From: an uncultured Bacteroidales bacterium
GTDB lineage: Bacteria > Bacteroidota > Bacteroidia > Bacteroidales > Muribaculaceae
NCBI GenBank assembly: GCA_902785925.1
Contig: CADAAI010000014.1
Coordinates: 1-64,000, forward strand
Reading direction: 5' to 3'
Length of the DNA: 64,000 bases
Part shown: in pieces, positions 7,891-17,597 of the stretch
How the letters are laid out: each line of letters opens with the position of its first letter
Position numbering within the stretch: the stretch's first letter is position 1
The notes under the pieces: model-generated
What the model was told of the DNA's origin: nothing
The model's input: only the letters and a program-made list of their open reading frames with translations
Databases searched by the model: none
Position numbers and translations under genes: made by a program

Positions 7891-8970
7891 ATGGAGAACA
7901 ACCGATTTTGTGTTATAATGTGTGGTGGTGTGGGCAGTCGTTTTTGGCCCTATAGCCGCGAAGCAATGCCTAAACAATTCATCGATTTCCTAGGGACAGG
8001 ACGCAGCCTGCTGCAGCTTACCGTTGACCGTCTTGAGGGCATAGTTCCCACACAGAACATCATAATGCTCACCAATGAGCAATATTCCGAAATAATCCAA
8101 GAGCAGTTGCCGCAGATAAAGCCCGAACAGATATTGCTCGAGCCAGTGCGCCGCAATACCGCTCCCTGCAATGCATGGGCAGCTTGGCACATTAAGGCCC
8201 TGAATCCCAACGCCAAGATAATGGTTGCCCCGAGCGACCATCTCATCCTCAAGCATGCCGACTTCAAGGACAGCGTGATCAGGGCATTTGAGTTTCTTGA
8301 AAAAAATGATGCTATCGTGACATTTGGCGTTAAGCCCAATCGCCCAGAAACGGGCTATGGCTACATTCAGGAAGATGAAAAGATAGATGAGTATTTCTCG
8401 CGCGTGAAGACGTTCACTGAGAAGCCTAATAAGGAGCTGGCAAACCTTTTCCTCGAGAGTGGCGAGTTCTTCTGGAACTCGGGCATGTTCTTCTGGGGAG
8501 TTGACACTATCATAAACGCGATGCGCGCCCATGCTCCCGAGATTGCCGACATCTTTGACCATGCTAACCTGTTCTACGGCACTCCACAGGAACAGGAGTT
8601 TATCAATCAGCACTATGGCGATTGCCAGAACATCTCGATTGACTATGCCGTGCTTGAGAAGGCTAGCGACGTCTATGTCGAGAAAGTTGATTTCGGTTGG
8701 AGCGATCTGGGTACATGGGGCTCGATATATGACAACTCTCCCAAGAATCGCGACGGCAACGTAACGCCTAATACACGCGTACTCGCCTTTGAGAGCAACA
8801 ACAACGTAATTGCCGCCCAGAACGATAAACTCGTTGTGGTATCGGGACTGAACGGATATATCGTTGCCGACACTCCCGATGCGCTGCTCATTGTGCCTAA
8901 GAATGACGAGCAGAAGATTAAGAACTACGTGAACGAAGCCAAGACCCACTTTGGCGACAAGTATCTCTGA
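7891..8970 (+). CDS. Mannose-1-phosphate guanylyltransferase
   Basis: A 359-residue enzyme that makes GDP-mannose from mannose-1-phosphate and GTP. The pyrophosphorylase signature is MCGGVGSRFWPYSREAMPKQ, and EKPN with FFWNSGMFFW mark the substrate-binding region; VDFGWSDLGTW is typical of this family. The open frame extends to 7801, but the promoter lies inside that extension and the ATG at 7891 gives the normal MENNRFCVIMCGG start. There is no isomerase domain, so it is the monofunctional form. GDP-mannose feeds capsule, LPS and GDP-fucose synthesis, in keeping with the nearby envelope genes. Confidence 0.95.
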   Translation: MENNRFCVIMCGGVGSRFWPYSREAMPKQFIDFLGTGRSLLQLTVDRLEGIVPTQNIIMLTNEQYSEIIQEQLPQIKPEQILLEPVRRNTAPCNAWAAWHIKALNPNAKIMVAPSDHLILKHADFKDSVIRAFEFLEKNDAIVTFGVKPNRPETGYGYIQEDEKIDEYFSRVKTFTEKPNKELANLFLESGEFFWNSGMFFWGVDTIINAMRAHAPEIADIFDHANLFYGTPQEQEFINQHYGDCQNISIDYAVLEKASDVYVEKVDFGWSDLGTWGSIYDNSPKNRDGNVTPNTRVLAFESNNNVIAAQNDKLVVVSGLNGYIVADTPDALLIVPKNDEQKIKNYVNEAKTHFGDKYL

Positions 8971-9016
8971 TTTTCATTGGTCGGAATTCGTTTTCGGAGT
9001 TAATAAGTGAATCTGC

Positions 9017-10828
9017 ATGATTAAGAAGTCGAAGAATGCGATTTGTTCGGTCGTAAAGTGGCTTATGAAGCCTGTGGTGAGCGAGTTCAACTTCTTTGTG
9101 GCGTTGTGGCTCATCAATGGCAGCTTAACGTTGGGCTACATAGCGGGCTGCTTTATCTTTCCCGAGAATAACATCATGCATGCTTTGCGGTGCTTAGCAC
9201 TGGGCACTGCCGTTGCCTATGTGCTCACAGTTGTGCTGCACCTATTGCGGCCACGATGGGCTCGCATAACGTTCAAGACGCTGTGCTACGTCCTGCTGGT
9301 GACTCTTGAATCCGTATACATCTTCTTGAATCTGAACTTCGACATGTCGCTGGGACCACGTGTGCTCGTGCTGCTTGCCGAGACCAACGGCAAAGAGGCG
9401 TCGGAGTTTGTTTCAACCTATTTCCTTAGCGCAAAGAGTGTGTGGGCCTATGTCGCCACGCTGGCGATTATTGCGGCATTGGTCATCATGGAATGGAAGC
9501 GCAAGTGGATTAATCGCCTTTTTTCAAAGCGGGTACCAAAGGCGGTGATTACCATTATCGTACTGCCGCTGCTGCTGTGGGGGCTGTACTTGACTCACAA
9601 TTATGTAAAGCTGGCTCGATGCACCCATTCAAAAGAGTTGAACCAGTGGGTGCGTGACTTTGGCATCGATGCACTTGACCACGTGAGCACTACTTTTTAC
9701 TCGTTGTGCTATCTTGGTGTGAGCGATGCCGACATAGCGCAGGCAGTGCAGGTGGCTCAGGAGGTGGCGGAATCGACGGTCAAGGTCAGTGAGCCAGACT
9801 CGCTCAACGTGGTGATGGTGCTTGGCGAGAGCTACATCAAGAGCCATGCCGCCCTTTACGGATATGAGCACAACACTACGCCTTTTTTGATTAAGGAGCG
9901 TGACAAAGGCAACCTCATCGTCTTTACCGACATGGTTACGCCCTATAATGCCACGTCGCAGGTGCAGAAGAACTTCTTCTCGCTCAATGACCTGTCGCAG
10001 GGCGAGATGTGGTATGAGAAGCCAACGTTCCCCACGGTGTTCAAGCATGCAGGGTTCAATGTCTACTTCTGGGACAACCAGCGCAATTATGCCAAGACCG
10101 AGATGTTTACAATCACTGTCAACTCTTTTATCTATAACGACACAATTGCGGCCCGCAGCTATGACGAGACATCAAACCGCGGCCTCGCCATCGATGGCAA
10201 TCTCATTACCGATTTCCAGAAGAAGTCGAAGGTGCCGCCAGCTAAATATAACCTCTACATTTTTCACCTGATGGGTCAGCATGTGCATCCCATCGGGCGT
10301 TATCCCAAGAAGTGCGGCTATGATGTGTTCACTGCCGATTCGGTGAAGCGCACCGACAAATTTCTCAACAAGGGTAAGCGCAACTACATAGCCCAGTATG
10401 ACAATGCTACGCTCTACAACGACGCTGTGATGAAGCGCATCTTTGACCTGTGGCGCAATAAGAACACGGTAGTGCTCTATTTCTCGGACCATGGTGATGA
10501 GGCTTATGACTACCGCGACCATTGCGGACGCGGCAATGTGACAGTGCCCGATGCACAGTTGCTGCGCTGCCAGAACGATGTGCCATTCGTGGTGTGGTGC
10601 AGCGATTATTACATTGCACATCATCCAGAACTTTACACGCAGCTGAGAAAGGCGACAGCAAGGCCTGGAATGGTGGTTGACGCATCGCACTTGCTGCTGC
10701 GACTGGCAGGCATCATCACACCTTACTACCTGCCTGAACGCGACATTTCTAGCTCAAGCTACAAGCCACAGCAGCGCATCGTCTTCGACAAGTACGACTA
10801 CGACAAAATAGTCAACAATAAGAAATGA
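9017..10828 (+). CDS. Phosphoethanolamine transferase-like sulfatase-fold membrane enzyme
   Basis: A 603-residue protein with about five membrane helices in the first 200 residues and a periplasmic alkaline-phosphatase/sulfatase-fold domain after about 260. The nucleophile segment VMVLGESYIKSHAALYGY resembles the GES/GET motif of EptA/CptA enzymes, with Ser272 in the nucleophile position, and YFSDHGDEAYDYRDHCGRG supplies the metal-binding DHG. Such enzymes transfer phosphoethanolamine from phosphatidylethanolamine to lipid A, core sugars or other glycans. It follows the GDP-mannose gene by 46 nt. The acceptor is unknown; a related phosphoglycerol transferase activity is possible but less likely. 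Confidence 0.83.
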   Translation: MIKKSKNAICSVVKWLMKPVVSEFNFFVALWLINGSLTLGYIAGCFIFPENNIMHALRCLALGTAVAYVLTVVLHLLRPRWARITFKTLCYVLLVTLESVYIFLNLNFDMSLGPRVLVLLAETNGKEASEFVSTYFLSAKSVWAYVATLAIIAALVIMEWKRKWINRLFSKRVPKAVITIIVLPLLLWGLYLTHNYVKLARCTHSKELNQWVRDFGIDALDHVSTTFYSLCYLGVSDADIAQAVQVAQEVAESTVKVSEPDSLNVVMVLGESYIKSHAALYGYEHNTTPFLIKERDKGNLIVFTDMVTPYNATSQVQKNFFSLNDLSQGEMWYEKPTFPTVFKHAGFNVYFWDNQRNYAKTEMFTITVNSFIYNDTIAARSYDETSNRGLAIDGNLITDFQKKSKVPPAKYNLYIFHLMGQHVHPIGRYPKKCGYDVFTADSVKRTDKFLNKGKRNYIAQYDNATLYNDAVMKRIFDLWRNKNTVVLYFSDHGDEAYDYRDHCGRGNVTVPDAQLLRCQNDVPFVVWCSDYYIAHHPELYTQLRKATARPGMVVDASHLLLRLAGIITPYYLPERDISSSSYKPQQRIVFDKYDYDKIVNNKK

Positions 10829-10859
10829 GACTCGGAACTTAAACTGAGTCTCATCTTTT
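10825..10859 (+). terminator. Terminator of phosphoethanolamine transferase gene
   Basis: ATGAGACTC (10825-10833) and GAGTCTCAT (10845-10853) form a 9-bp stem followed by CTTTT. The stem overlaps the stop codon of the upstream gene. The same stem sequence recurs at 50939-50968. Confidence 0.8.
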
Positions 10860-10861
10860 AG

Positions 10862-10899
10862 AAAAAGTGAGCCACGGCACTATTGCAGCGCCGCGGCTC
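10862..10899 (-). terminator. Terminator of the dockerin amylase gene (minus strand)
   Basis: Read on the minus strand, 10899-10869 forms a 13-bp hairpin (GAGCCGCGGCGCT with AGTGCCGTGGCTC) that needs two G-U pairs, so it is fully paired only on this strand. It is followed by ACTTTTTC. Confidence 0.75.
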
Positions 10900-10952
10900 T
10901 ATCATCAATTACCCATCATTGAGCTTAATCTTATTCCTTGCTATTTAGTTGC

Positions 10953-13892
10953 CTAATTGCCTAATACATAATCATAAATTGCGGTGATGTCGGCGCTGTT
11001 GATAGCACCGTCGCCGTTAACGTCGGCGTTCTCTTCAAAATCGTAGCCGTTACCCAGCATGATGTCATAGATTGCGGTGATGTCGGCACTGTTGACGTGT
11101 CCGTCTCCATTCACATCGCAATTAGCTGCAGGCTTGCCGGTGAGGATGCCCTTGAGACCGCTCTCGGTGTAATATCCACCGTTGACAAATTCGAAGTCAA
11201 TGGTTTGTGGTGTGCCGTGATTGCTGAAGATGATGCCAGTGGGCTTATTCTGGAGCGAGGTAGTCCAGCGGTAGATGTTCTTGCCGCTAGGAGCTACACC
11301 CACCACGTCGATGAGGCCTTCGCCTGGCCATACACTACCGGTGTAATTGTGATAAGCTTCCCAAACCCAAGTGTAAGGCTCATAGTAATTATCGCTCTCG
11401 AAATAGATGAAGTTCTGACCGTCAATCCATGTTGCGCACGATGGAATGTCGGCGTCGCTGAAGTCGACGTGCTCGGCTGTTACGTTGGTATAGCCAGTAG
11501 CGCCGTCATACTCAAAGTAGCTGTCGCTCGAGAGTCCCGAGATGTTGGCAGTCTGATGTCCTTCGCCGTCGTTGAAGATGATGTTGATGGGCTTCACGTC
11601 GTAGGTGTAGGTCCACCACTTCTCGCCGTTGATTGTTGTGCTGCTTGTCATCTGCGTGCCAGGCCAGTCCCCATTGTGCTGAGTGCCGCCATCTTCCCAA
11701 GAGTAGAGATAGGGAGCAACAGTGGCTTTGCAATAGATGGTAACGGTGTTACTCTCGCTGCCCGAACTCGAGCCCGAAGCCTCAACAACGTTGTAATTGC
11801 GGGTTACAACGCCCTTCACTTCGTCGCCATCAAGCAGACCAGCCTTAACGGTAACCTCTTGTCCAACGTTAGTGAACGAGAGTTCCTTCATTGCAGTAGT
11901 TTGAGTGCTGCTTGCAGTGGGCTCGCTGCCGTCGGTTGTGTAGACAATCTTGGCATCGCCGTAGCTAGCGTTGATAAATACACTCTTGTTGGCTGGAAGG
12001 TTGCCGTTAGGTTTGTCGATGCAGACAAAAGGATTGTAGAGCTCGGGCAGGTAAATGTTGCTCAAGTCACGTGCCTCTTGGTTGCTGAAGGTGTAGAACA
12101 CATCGCCCATCACGCCAGTCACATCCTGAGTCTTGGTTGTGTCGTCGCCCTCGCTGAGGATGAAGTTCAGCTTATAATCGGGGCTTGACTTTGCGAATGT
12201 CTTGTAGAGGAATTCCTGTCCACCCACAGTACGCTTGCTGCTGAGTTTAGTGCCTGGCCATTCATCGGTGAGAATTTCTCCACCCTCAAGCCAAGCATAG
12301 AGGTAAGTGTCCTCATTGTCGCTCTTAACATAGACTGTGATATTGTTGGGGTCAGCATCGGCAATGATGTAGTTGCGTGTAACGATGCCGCTCACCTCAC
12401 CGTCCATGACCACACCAACCTTGAGGGTAGTAGTCTCGGTGAAGGTGAAAATTGTAGCATTGCTAATCTCTTGGCTAGTGGGAGTGGGGTTAGTGCCGTC
12501 GGTGGTGTAGACCAGAGTGGTGCTAGCCATCGAAGGTTTCACTGTAACGCTCACCGAATTGGCATATACACCACTAGGCTTGTCGATTACGGGGTAACCA
12601 ACAATCTTGCCAGTCTTCTCGCTGTTAACCCAATCGATGCCCTTGGTGATGTAGAAGGCATAGTTGGTACCGCTCTGAACGAGTTGATAATCATCGGTGT
12701 CGCTAGTGTTAGAGGCTGCCGAACCCAGGCGAACCATCACGTTGCCCTTAGAGCCAGTGGTGACAAAAATGATGCCACCATTAACTTGCGTGCTGTTGCA
12801 CGAGCTTTGATTAGTTACGCCACATGAGCGGCGACCTTTAATCATGTTGGTGATAGCCTCTTTATACTCCTCGTAGTGCTGGCTGAAGATGCATGGAGTG
12901 CCAGGCATGGCAAGAATGAAAGCATTGGCTGCCTCGATGTTGCCACCGCACTTGTTGTGATCCTCGTTGGTGTCGTGGTTGTCGACAAAGGTCACGGCAT
13001 AGCGCTTATAGTTCTCATCGGCGATGAGTCCTGCCATGTCAAGACGGCTCCAGTTGCCACCGCCGAAAGCGTCGTTGATTGCAAACTTAAGAGCGAAGTC
13101 GAAGGTACCACTTTGAATCACACCATTAACAGCAGTGCCGTTAATCCACTGCTTGAGCAGATCGGTGTTGCCGTCGAAATACTCGCCTACCGAGAAGATG
13201 GGGTTGGTGGCAGCGTTGTACTTACCAGTGTACTGTGGAGCATAGCCCTTGGTCATGTCGAGACGGAAGCCCACGTAACCAATCTCGTTGAGAAGGTAGT
13301 TCTGGTAAGTGATGCAGTTTTGCTGAACGAGCAAGTTGGTGTGGTCCAAGTCGCGTGCTCCGTCAAAACCTTCGCCTGTGTCGTAGTTGCCACCACCTGG
13401 CTGGTCGTCGTTAGCAACGATGCCGGTGTAGTTCTCGTTGTCCCAGGTAACCGAATAGTCGCCCGAAGTCTCATTGAGGAACTCTATATATAATGTGTCG
13501 CCTGGAGCCACAACAACAGCTTTGCCGTCCTTGTGGTTCAAGATAACGTCCTCGATGATTCCGGTGCCCATGGCGCCGTAGGTCTGAATCATGTTGATTA
13601 GCTTGCTTTGTGTGCCAAACACTGTTGTGTGACGAAGCCAGCTATAAGGCATGTAGCCCATGGTTTCGGCTTTGTTGCCTCCACGGGTCATGGCCGAGTT
13701 GGGGACCCAAATCAGGTCGTAGATCGCGCCAAGTTCCTCACTGCGATTAGTGAGGTTTTCCCACTTGGTGTAGTCGTAGCTGTCCCACCAGAAACCCTGC
13801 AGCATGATGCCGCCATAGTTTGCTGGCCAGCCTTGTGCCATTGCGCTAAACGCAACAAGTAATGATGCTAATGATAGATGGATTTTTTTCAT
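10953..13892 (-). CDS. Secreted GH13 alpha-amylase with starch-binding modules and dockerin
   Basis: A 979-residue exported endo-amylase for starch. A signal peptide covers residues 1-19. The GH13 catalytic domain (about 22-430) shows IIEDVILNHKDG, nucleophile Asp212 in GFRLDMTKG, acid/base Glu237 in FSVGEYFDG and Asp307 in FVDNHDTNED. Next come chitobiase-C-like Ig-fold repeats (about 434-508 and 622-702), three carbohydrate-binding modules marked by W.GG.....WPG motifs (about 515-605, 715-800, 825-910) and a dockerin pair of Ca-binding repeats at 924-979 (DVNGDGHVNSADITAIYD and DVNGDGAINSADITAIYD). There is no T9SS tail, so the dockerin replaces it at the C terminus. No cohesin is visible nearby. 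Confidence 0.93.
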   Translation of the reverse strand: MKKIHLSLASLLVAFSAMAQGWPANYGGIMLQGFWWDSYDYTKWENLTNRSEELGAIYDLIWVPNSAMTRGGNKAETMGYMPYSWLRHTTVFGTQSKLINMIQTYGAMGTGIIEDVILNHKDGKAVVVAPGDTLYIEFLNETSGDYSVTWDNENYTGIVANDDQPGGGNYDTGEGFDGARDLDHTNLLVQQNCITYQNYLLNEIGYVGFRLDMTKGYAPQYTGKYNAATNPIFSVGEYFDGNTDLLKQWINGTAVNGVIQSGTFDFALKFAINDAFGGGNWSRLDMAGLIADENYKRYAVTFVDNHDTNEDHNKCGGNIEAANAFILAMPGTPCIFSQHYEEYKEAITNMIKGRRSCGVTNQSSCNSTQVNGGIIFVTTGSKGNVMVRLGSAASNTSDTDDYQLVQSGTNYAFYITKGIDWVNSEKTGKIVGYPVIDKPSGVYANSVSVTVKPSMASTTLVYTTDGTNPTPTSQEISNATIFTFTETTTLKVGVVMDGEVSGIVTRNYIIADADPNNITVYVKSDNEDTYLYAWLEGGEILTDEWPGTKLSSKRTVGGQEFLYKTFAKSSPDYKLNFILSEGDDTTKTQDVTGVMGDVFYTFSNQEARDLSNIYLPELYNPFVCIDKPNGNLPANKSVFINASYGDAKIVYTTDGSEPTASSTQTTAMKELSFTNVGQEVTVKAGLLDGDEVKGVVTRNYNVVEASGSSSGSESNTVTIYCKATVAPYLYSWEDGGTQHNGDWPGTQMTSSTTINGEKWWTYTYDVKPINIIFNDGEGHQTANISGLSSDSYFEYDGATGYTNVTAEHVDFSDADIPSCATWIDGQNFIYFESDNYYEPYTWVWEAYHNYTGSVWPGEGLIDVVGVAPSGKNIYRWTTSLQNKPTGIIFSNHGTPQTIDFEFVNGGYYTESGLKGILTGKPAANCDVNGDGHVNSADITAIYDIMLGNGYDFEENADVNGDGAINSADITAIYDYVLGN

Positions 13893-13935
13893 TGATGATA
13901 TTTTTTTTGTGTTGTGGTTTGGCTAATTTGGCGAG

Positions 13936-13943
13936 CAAAGTTA
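13936..13943 (-). promoter_or_regulatory. Putative -7 element of the dockerin amylase promoter
   Basis: TAACTTTG on the minus strand lies 43 nt before the start codon. No TTG at the usual spacing was found, so an activator may be needed. Confidence 0.35.
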
Positions 13944-14076
13944 CTAAGAATCAATAAATCGGGTCATAATATTTTTTAGGATATTTTCTCAAAAAAGGTG
14001 CAAACGTTTGCGCCCTAAATGAATTTCTGAGGCCATTAAAGAAGCATTATTTTAATCAAAATGCGACTCAAAGAAA

Positions 14077-14104
14077 CAGCGACTTCCCTGATAGAAAGTC
14101 GCTG
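14077..14104 (-). terminator. Terminator of S8 peptidase gene
   Basis: CAGCGACTT (14077-14085) and AAGTCGCTG (14096-14104) form a 9-bp stem just downstream of the minus-strand stop, followed on that strand by TTTCTTT. Confidence 0.6.
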
Positions 14105-14130
14105 CTCAGAAATAATATTGCCGTTATAGT

Positions 14131-16296
14131 TTATAGCCGGATTAATGTGGAACCGGTTGTCATTTTATTGCCAGTAATAAGTTGCACGGCATAGATTCCT
14201 GCAGGCAAGTCGCTAAGGTTGATAGATGTGCCTTGTGTAGCAGCACGTTTAATACCATTGAGGTCGTAGATGGTTATTGTAGCCACTTGCGCCTCGCTTG
14301 AGTCAATGTCAACTGTTAGCATTCGTCCATTAAGGTGGAATCGGGCATTGATGGGCTGGTGGTCACTGAGTGTGGGGATGACGCTTAGAGTGTTAAGAAT
14401 ATAAAGCAGTCCTTTATAGACATCGATTTGACCATAACCATAGGTGTTGTTGGGATACTCCATCGACTCATCGGGGTGAGAACTTGTGGCGGCAATCACT
14501 TCTAAGATATCGCTCGGAGTGAGTTCGGGATTAGCCTCTAGCCACAGCGCGATAGAGCCAGCTACCACAGGCGTTGACATTGAAGTGCCGCTTTGGGCTG
14601 TATAATAATAGGTCTTGCCGTTGTATTCCACTTGGTCGGTAAGAGTGCTACGGACGCTCTCGGTTTGCTCCACAAAACTGTTGAATGCTGCGTTAATGCT
14701 CACGCCTGGCGCTACTACATCGGGCTTTGTGAGCCCTTCAAAAGTGGGTCCTCTCGACGAGAACAGGGCAATTTCGCCAACGTTTTGCGCGGCAAGATCA
14801 TCGACGGTATTGTTGACCTGACCGTCGATGTTGATGAACGACGATTTGTAGCCTGTTGCTCCCACGCTAATCATGCCTGGAAGCGTGCCTGGCCACCACA
14901 TGGAATGGCCTGGTTGAGCATAGCTGTAGAGCTCTGTGCCATTCACGTTGACAAATGGGCTGAACTTGATGTCGGAGTAAACCCATGCTGGACCATCACC
15001 CGACAAGGCAATCACAGCACCATAAAGCATGAGGTAGACAGGATTGGGCATTACGCCATGCAGGTGTATCACGTCGCCCCTTGGGTCGTTATAGTCGCTC
15101 TTCCACATTCTCAAGTTGATGTCACCAGCCGAAACAGTTGTTGTAATAAGGCAGGTGTCGGTGAGCGAGAGAACGCTGTCGGTGGGGAATGACACGGTTT
15201 TTTCGATTGTTGGGTTCACAAGCCTTAAAGATAGAAAACCGAGGTACACGCGCTGGTTCACTGGTGTGATAATGTCGAGGTCGATGATGTGGGCGCCTTC
15301 TATTCCGTTTACAATCATTGCTCCGGCGTTAGTAACGTTTTCGGGTTTCTCAATGTAGGCCGAGCGGTGTCCGTCGTTCCCTGCGCATGTCACGATGATG
15401 CGTCCAGGACCTGTGAGCAATTGCAATGCTTCGCTCTCAAGGATGCGCTGGTGGTTGATTGTGAAGCTCTCGCCACTGCTGAAGTTGATCACGCAAGGCT
15501 TGCCGTCTTTCTCGGCTTGGTCAAAGATATACTTGAATCCAAGCACACACACTGCCGACGTCATTGAGTCGGGGTTGTCGAAGTCTGCGGGCCATGAATT
15601 GAAATGGGCGGCATAGATGTCGGCTTCAGGAGCCATGCCTTGGTATTTTCCGTTCACGGCATTCCCTGCCATGATTCCCATCACGTGAGTGCCGTGGAGC
15701 GAGGCGTTGGCATGATGTGTGTGCCCATAGGCCGCTATTTCCTCGGGGGTGGTGATGGCATGGCCTGTTGTGCCGTCGTCGTTCTGCCAGCAGAAGTCGT
15801 AGTAGTAGCAGGCTCTTGAGTTGCCAAGACTATCGATGAATGCAGGATGGGTAAAGTCGAATCCATTGTCAAAAATTCCCGCTGCAACGCCACGGCCTGT
15901 AAAGGCATGGGGCAAATTAATGCCCTGGTAGACGTCGGTTGCGTTTATTTGTCCAGGAGTTACGTCCATCGCAAGTCGTGGCATTGGCTCCGATTCGATT
16001 CGCTTCACGCGCTGGTCGGCAGCCACTGTGCCAATGGCATTGCAAGGCATCTCAACGATGAAGATGTGACCTATGCTGTCAATCACTCGACATCCATACT
16101 GAGAAAGGATGCTTGAAGACTGGGTCTTCTTGTTGAAGCTGAGCAGTGTCATGATGCGTCGGTCACTGTTTCGGTTCTTATGTTGTACTGTCGATTTAAG
16201 CATTGGTGACAGTTTGGCTAATGTTTCAGACTGTTGCGCTTTGCTTGTTGCAATAGTCAACACTAGTAACAAAAAAAGTAAAGCTTTTCTCGTCAT
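14131..16296 (-). CDS. Secreted subtilisin-like (S8) serine protease with T9SS-type tail
   Basis: A 721-residue exported protease. The signal peptide covers about residues 1-20 and a propeptide-like region runs to about 110. The catalytic triad is Asp143 (FDNGFD), His201 (HGTHVMG) and Ser572 (SGTSMSTP); NFSSG and CAGNDG mark the oxyanion region. A long insert between about 310 and 490 separates the oxyanion and serine blocks. The last 75 residues (ITIYDLNG, LPAGIYAVQLITG, STLIRL) resemble the type A sorting domain of the type IX secretion system, implying surface delivery. It could digest host or dietary protein or process other surface proteins. Confidence 0.92.
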   Translation of the reverse strand: MTRKALLFLLLVLTIATSKAQQSETLAKLSPMLKSTVQHKNRNSDRRIMTLLSFNKKTQSSSILSQYGCRVIDSIGHIFIVEMPCNAIGTVAADQRVKRIESEPMPRLAMDVTPGQINATDVYQGINLPHAFTGRGVAAGIFDNGFDFTHPAFIDSLGNSRACYYYDFCWQNDDGTTGHAITTPEEIAAYGHTHHANASLHGTHVMGIMAGNAVNGKYQGMAPEADIYAAHFNSWPADFDNPDSMTSAVCVLGFKYIFDQAEKDGKPCVINFSSGESFTINHQRILESEALQLLTGPGRIIVTCAGNDGHRSAYIEKPENVTNAGAMIVNGIEGAHIIDLDIITPVNQRVYLGFLSLRLVNPTIEKTVSFPTDSVLSLTDTCLITTTVSAGDINLRMWKSDYNDPRGDVIHLHGVMPNPVYLMLYGAVIALSGDGPAWVYSDIKFSPFVNVNGTELYSYAQPGHSMWWPGTLPGMISVGATGYKSSFINIDGQVNNTVDDLAAQNVGEIALFSSRGPTFEGLTKPDVVAPGVSINAAFNSFVEQTESVRSTLTDQVEYNGKTYYYTAQSGTSMSTPVVAGSIALWLEANPELTPSDILEVIAATSSHPDESMEYPNNTYGYGQIDVYKGLLYILNTLSVIPTLSDHQPINARFHLNGRMLTVDIDSSEAQVATITIYDLNGIKRAATQGTSINLSDLPAGIYAVQLITGNKMTTGSTLIRL

Positions 16297-16470
16297 TTTG
16301 TAGTTGTTTTTGAATGGTTATTTTTGGGTTATAGGTTATCGCTACAAAAATAAATAAAAAAAGGAATAAAGCTGGCAAAATGTGCATTTTTTTTCGTCGC
16401 CAAAGAATATTTTACCATTTTGTGTTGGTGGTATAATAAGAATAGAGCAAAGTGGAGGATTCGTTTTTTC

Positions 16471-16501
16471 TTGTTATAATGAAATAAATGTGGTAAATTT
16501 G
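16471..16501 (+). promoter_or_regulatory. Promoter of retropepsin/Sel1 gene
   Basis: TTG at 16471-16473, a 20-nt spacer and TAAATTTG at 16494-16501 fit the consensus well. Transcription should start near 16508. Confidence 0.65.
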
Positions 16502-16531
16502 TAGCCGTCAATTTAATAAACGATGTAACTA

Positions 16532-17422
16532 ATGCTTAATACTATGACAAGCAAAAGGTGCTTTAATAAAAGGGTATTACTTGTCCTTATCTCAATCTTG
16601 ACATTTGAGATGGGCATGATGGCTGCCGACTATGTGGTGAAAATGAAGCGCAAGAGTGGCGTGTATGCCATACCGTGCGAAGTGAATGGCGTGAAACGCG
16701 ACTTCATCTTCGATACTGGAGCTGCCCATACCAGCCTTTCGCAGGAGTTTGTCAACGAACTGATGGCAAAGAGACGACTGTTGCAGACCGACTTTACTGG
16801 TGCCATTCAGACACGCAATGCCAGTGGCGTAATCGACAACAACACGACCATTAACATTCGTCAGCTCAAGGTAGGAAACCGCTTGATATATAATGTAAAG
16901 GCTATTATCGCCGTCTCACAGAAGGCGCCGTTGTTGCTTGGTCTTAACGCCATCGACATGCTTGGAGAGTGGACAATGAAGAAGGATATGCTTGTCTTGC
17001 ACGACTATAACAACCCTGTGATAGTGCAGCAAAATACTGTGCCCATTAATAATGTGATGCTAGATGATCTGCCACTTGAAGACTTTGAGCAACAGGTGCC
17101 GGGGACAACTCCTTCGGTGCCACAACAGTCGAATGATGTGATAGGGAATGCCACGCATCCGGGAATCAGGCTTCGTGCCTATAAGGGCGATGCCGAAGCT
17201 CAGTACTTGATGGGAATGTACTATCTCAACGGCGACGGTGTGGATTCCAATCCTGAGATTGCTGTACACTGGCTACGCCTTTCGGCAATGCAGGATTATC
17301 GCCCCGCTCAGCGCCAACTTGCCGAGTGCTACTCGCTGGGAGTGGGTGTGGGGGCCAACGATGACGCAGCTTACTACTGGTATGAGAAAGCCGAAAGAGA
17401 GGCGGTGCAGCAAGAAGAATAA
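16532..17422 (+). CDS. Secreted retropepsin-like aspartic protease with Sel1 repeats
   Basis: A 296-residue protein. A hydrophobic signal segment lies near residues 13-31, ahead of a retropepsin-like domain (about 32-155) with the active-site motif FDTGAAHTSLS and the hydrophobic LLLGLNAIDML segment. A Pro/Gln linker follows, then about two Sel1-like TPR repeats (GDAEAQYLMGMYYLNGDGV and the next unit). The single DTG per chain implies an active homodimer. ATG at 16544 is an alternative start that shortens the n-region by four residues. Substrate unknown; Sel1 repeats suggest a protein partner. Confidence 0.82.
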   Translation: MLNTMTSKRCFNKRVLLVLISILTFEMGMMAADYVVKMKRKSGVYAIPCEVNGVKRDFIFDTGAAHTSLSQEFVNELMAKRRLLQTDFTGAIQTRNASGVIDNNTTINIRQLKVGNRLIYNVKAIIAVSQKAPLLLGLNAIDMLGEWTMKKDMLVLHDYNNPVIVQQNTVPINNVMLDDLPLEDFEQQVPGTTPSVPQQSNDVIGNATHPGIRLRAYKGDAEAQYLMGMYYLNGDGVDSNPEIAVHWLRLSAMQDYRPAQRQLAECYSLGVGVGANDDAAYYWYEKAEREAVQQEE

Positions 17423-17533
17423 ACTCACTTAAACCATAAGTGTTTTCTTAATGCATAGTGCACAATTATTCTACTCCTGCTGTTTATTTTCATTATTTCA
17501 CTAGCGCTAGTTTTAGTTTGTTGTAAAAGAATA

Positions 17534-17568
17534 AAAAATGCTTGGCTCATTTCGAGCCAAGCATTTTT
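17534..17568. terminator. Bidirectional terminator
   Basis: AAAAATGCTTGGCTC (17534-17548) and GAGCCAAGCATTTTT (17554-17568) form a perfect 15-bp stem with a 5-nt loop between two convergent genes. Confidence 0.92.
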
Positions 17569-17597
17569 GTTGTGTGTTTTATGGTGAAGAGATTCTA

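Noticed and set aside
7990..8949. 319-codon frame antisense to mannose-1-phosphate guanylyltransferase
   Set aside because: It is a shadow of a gene with all family motifs.
11097..12188. 363-codon frame antisense to the amylase
   Set aside because: It lies opposite the binding modules of a clear GH13 protein and its translation shows no coherent domain.
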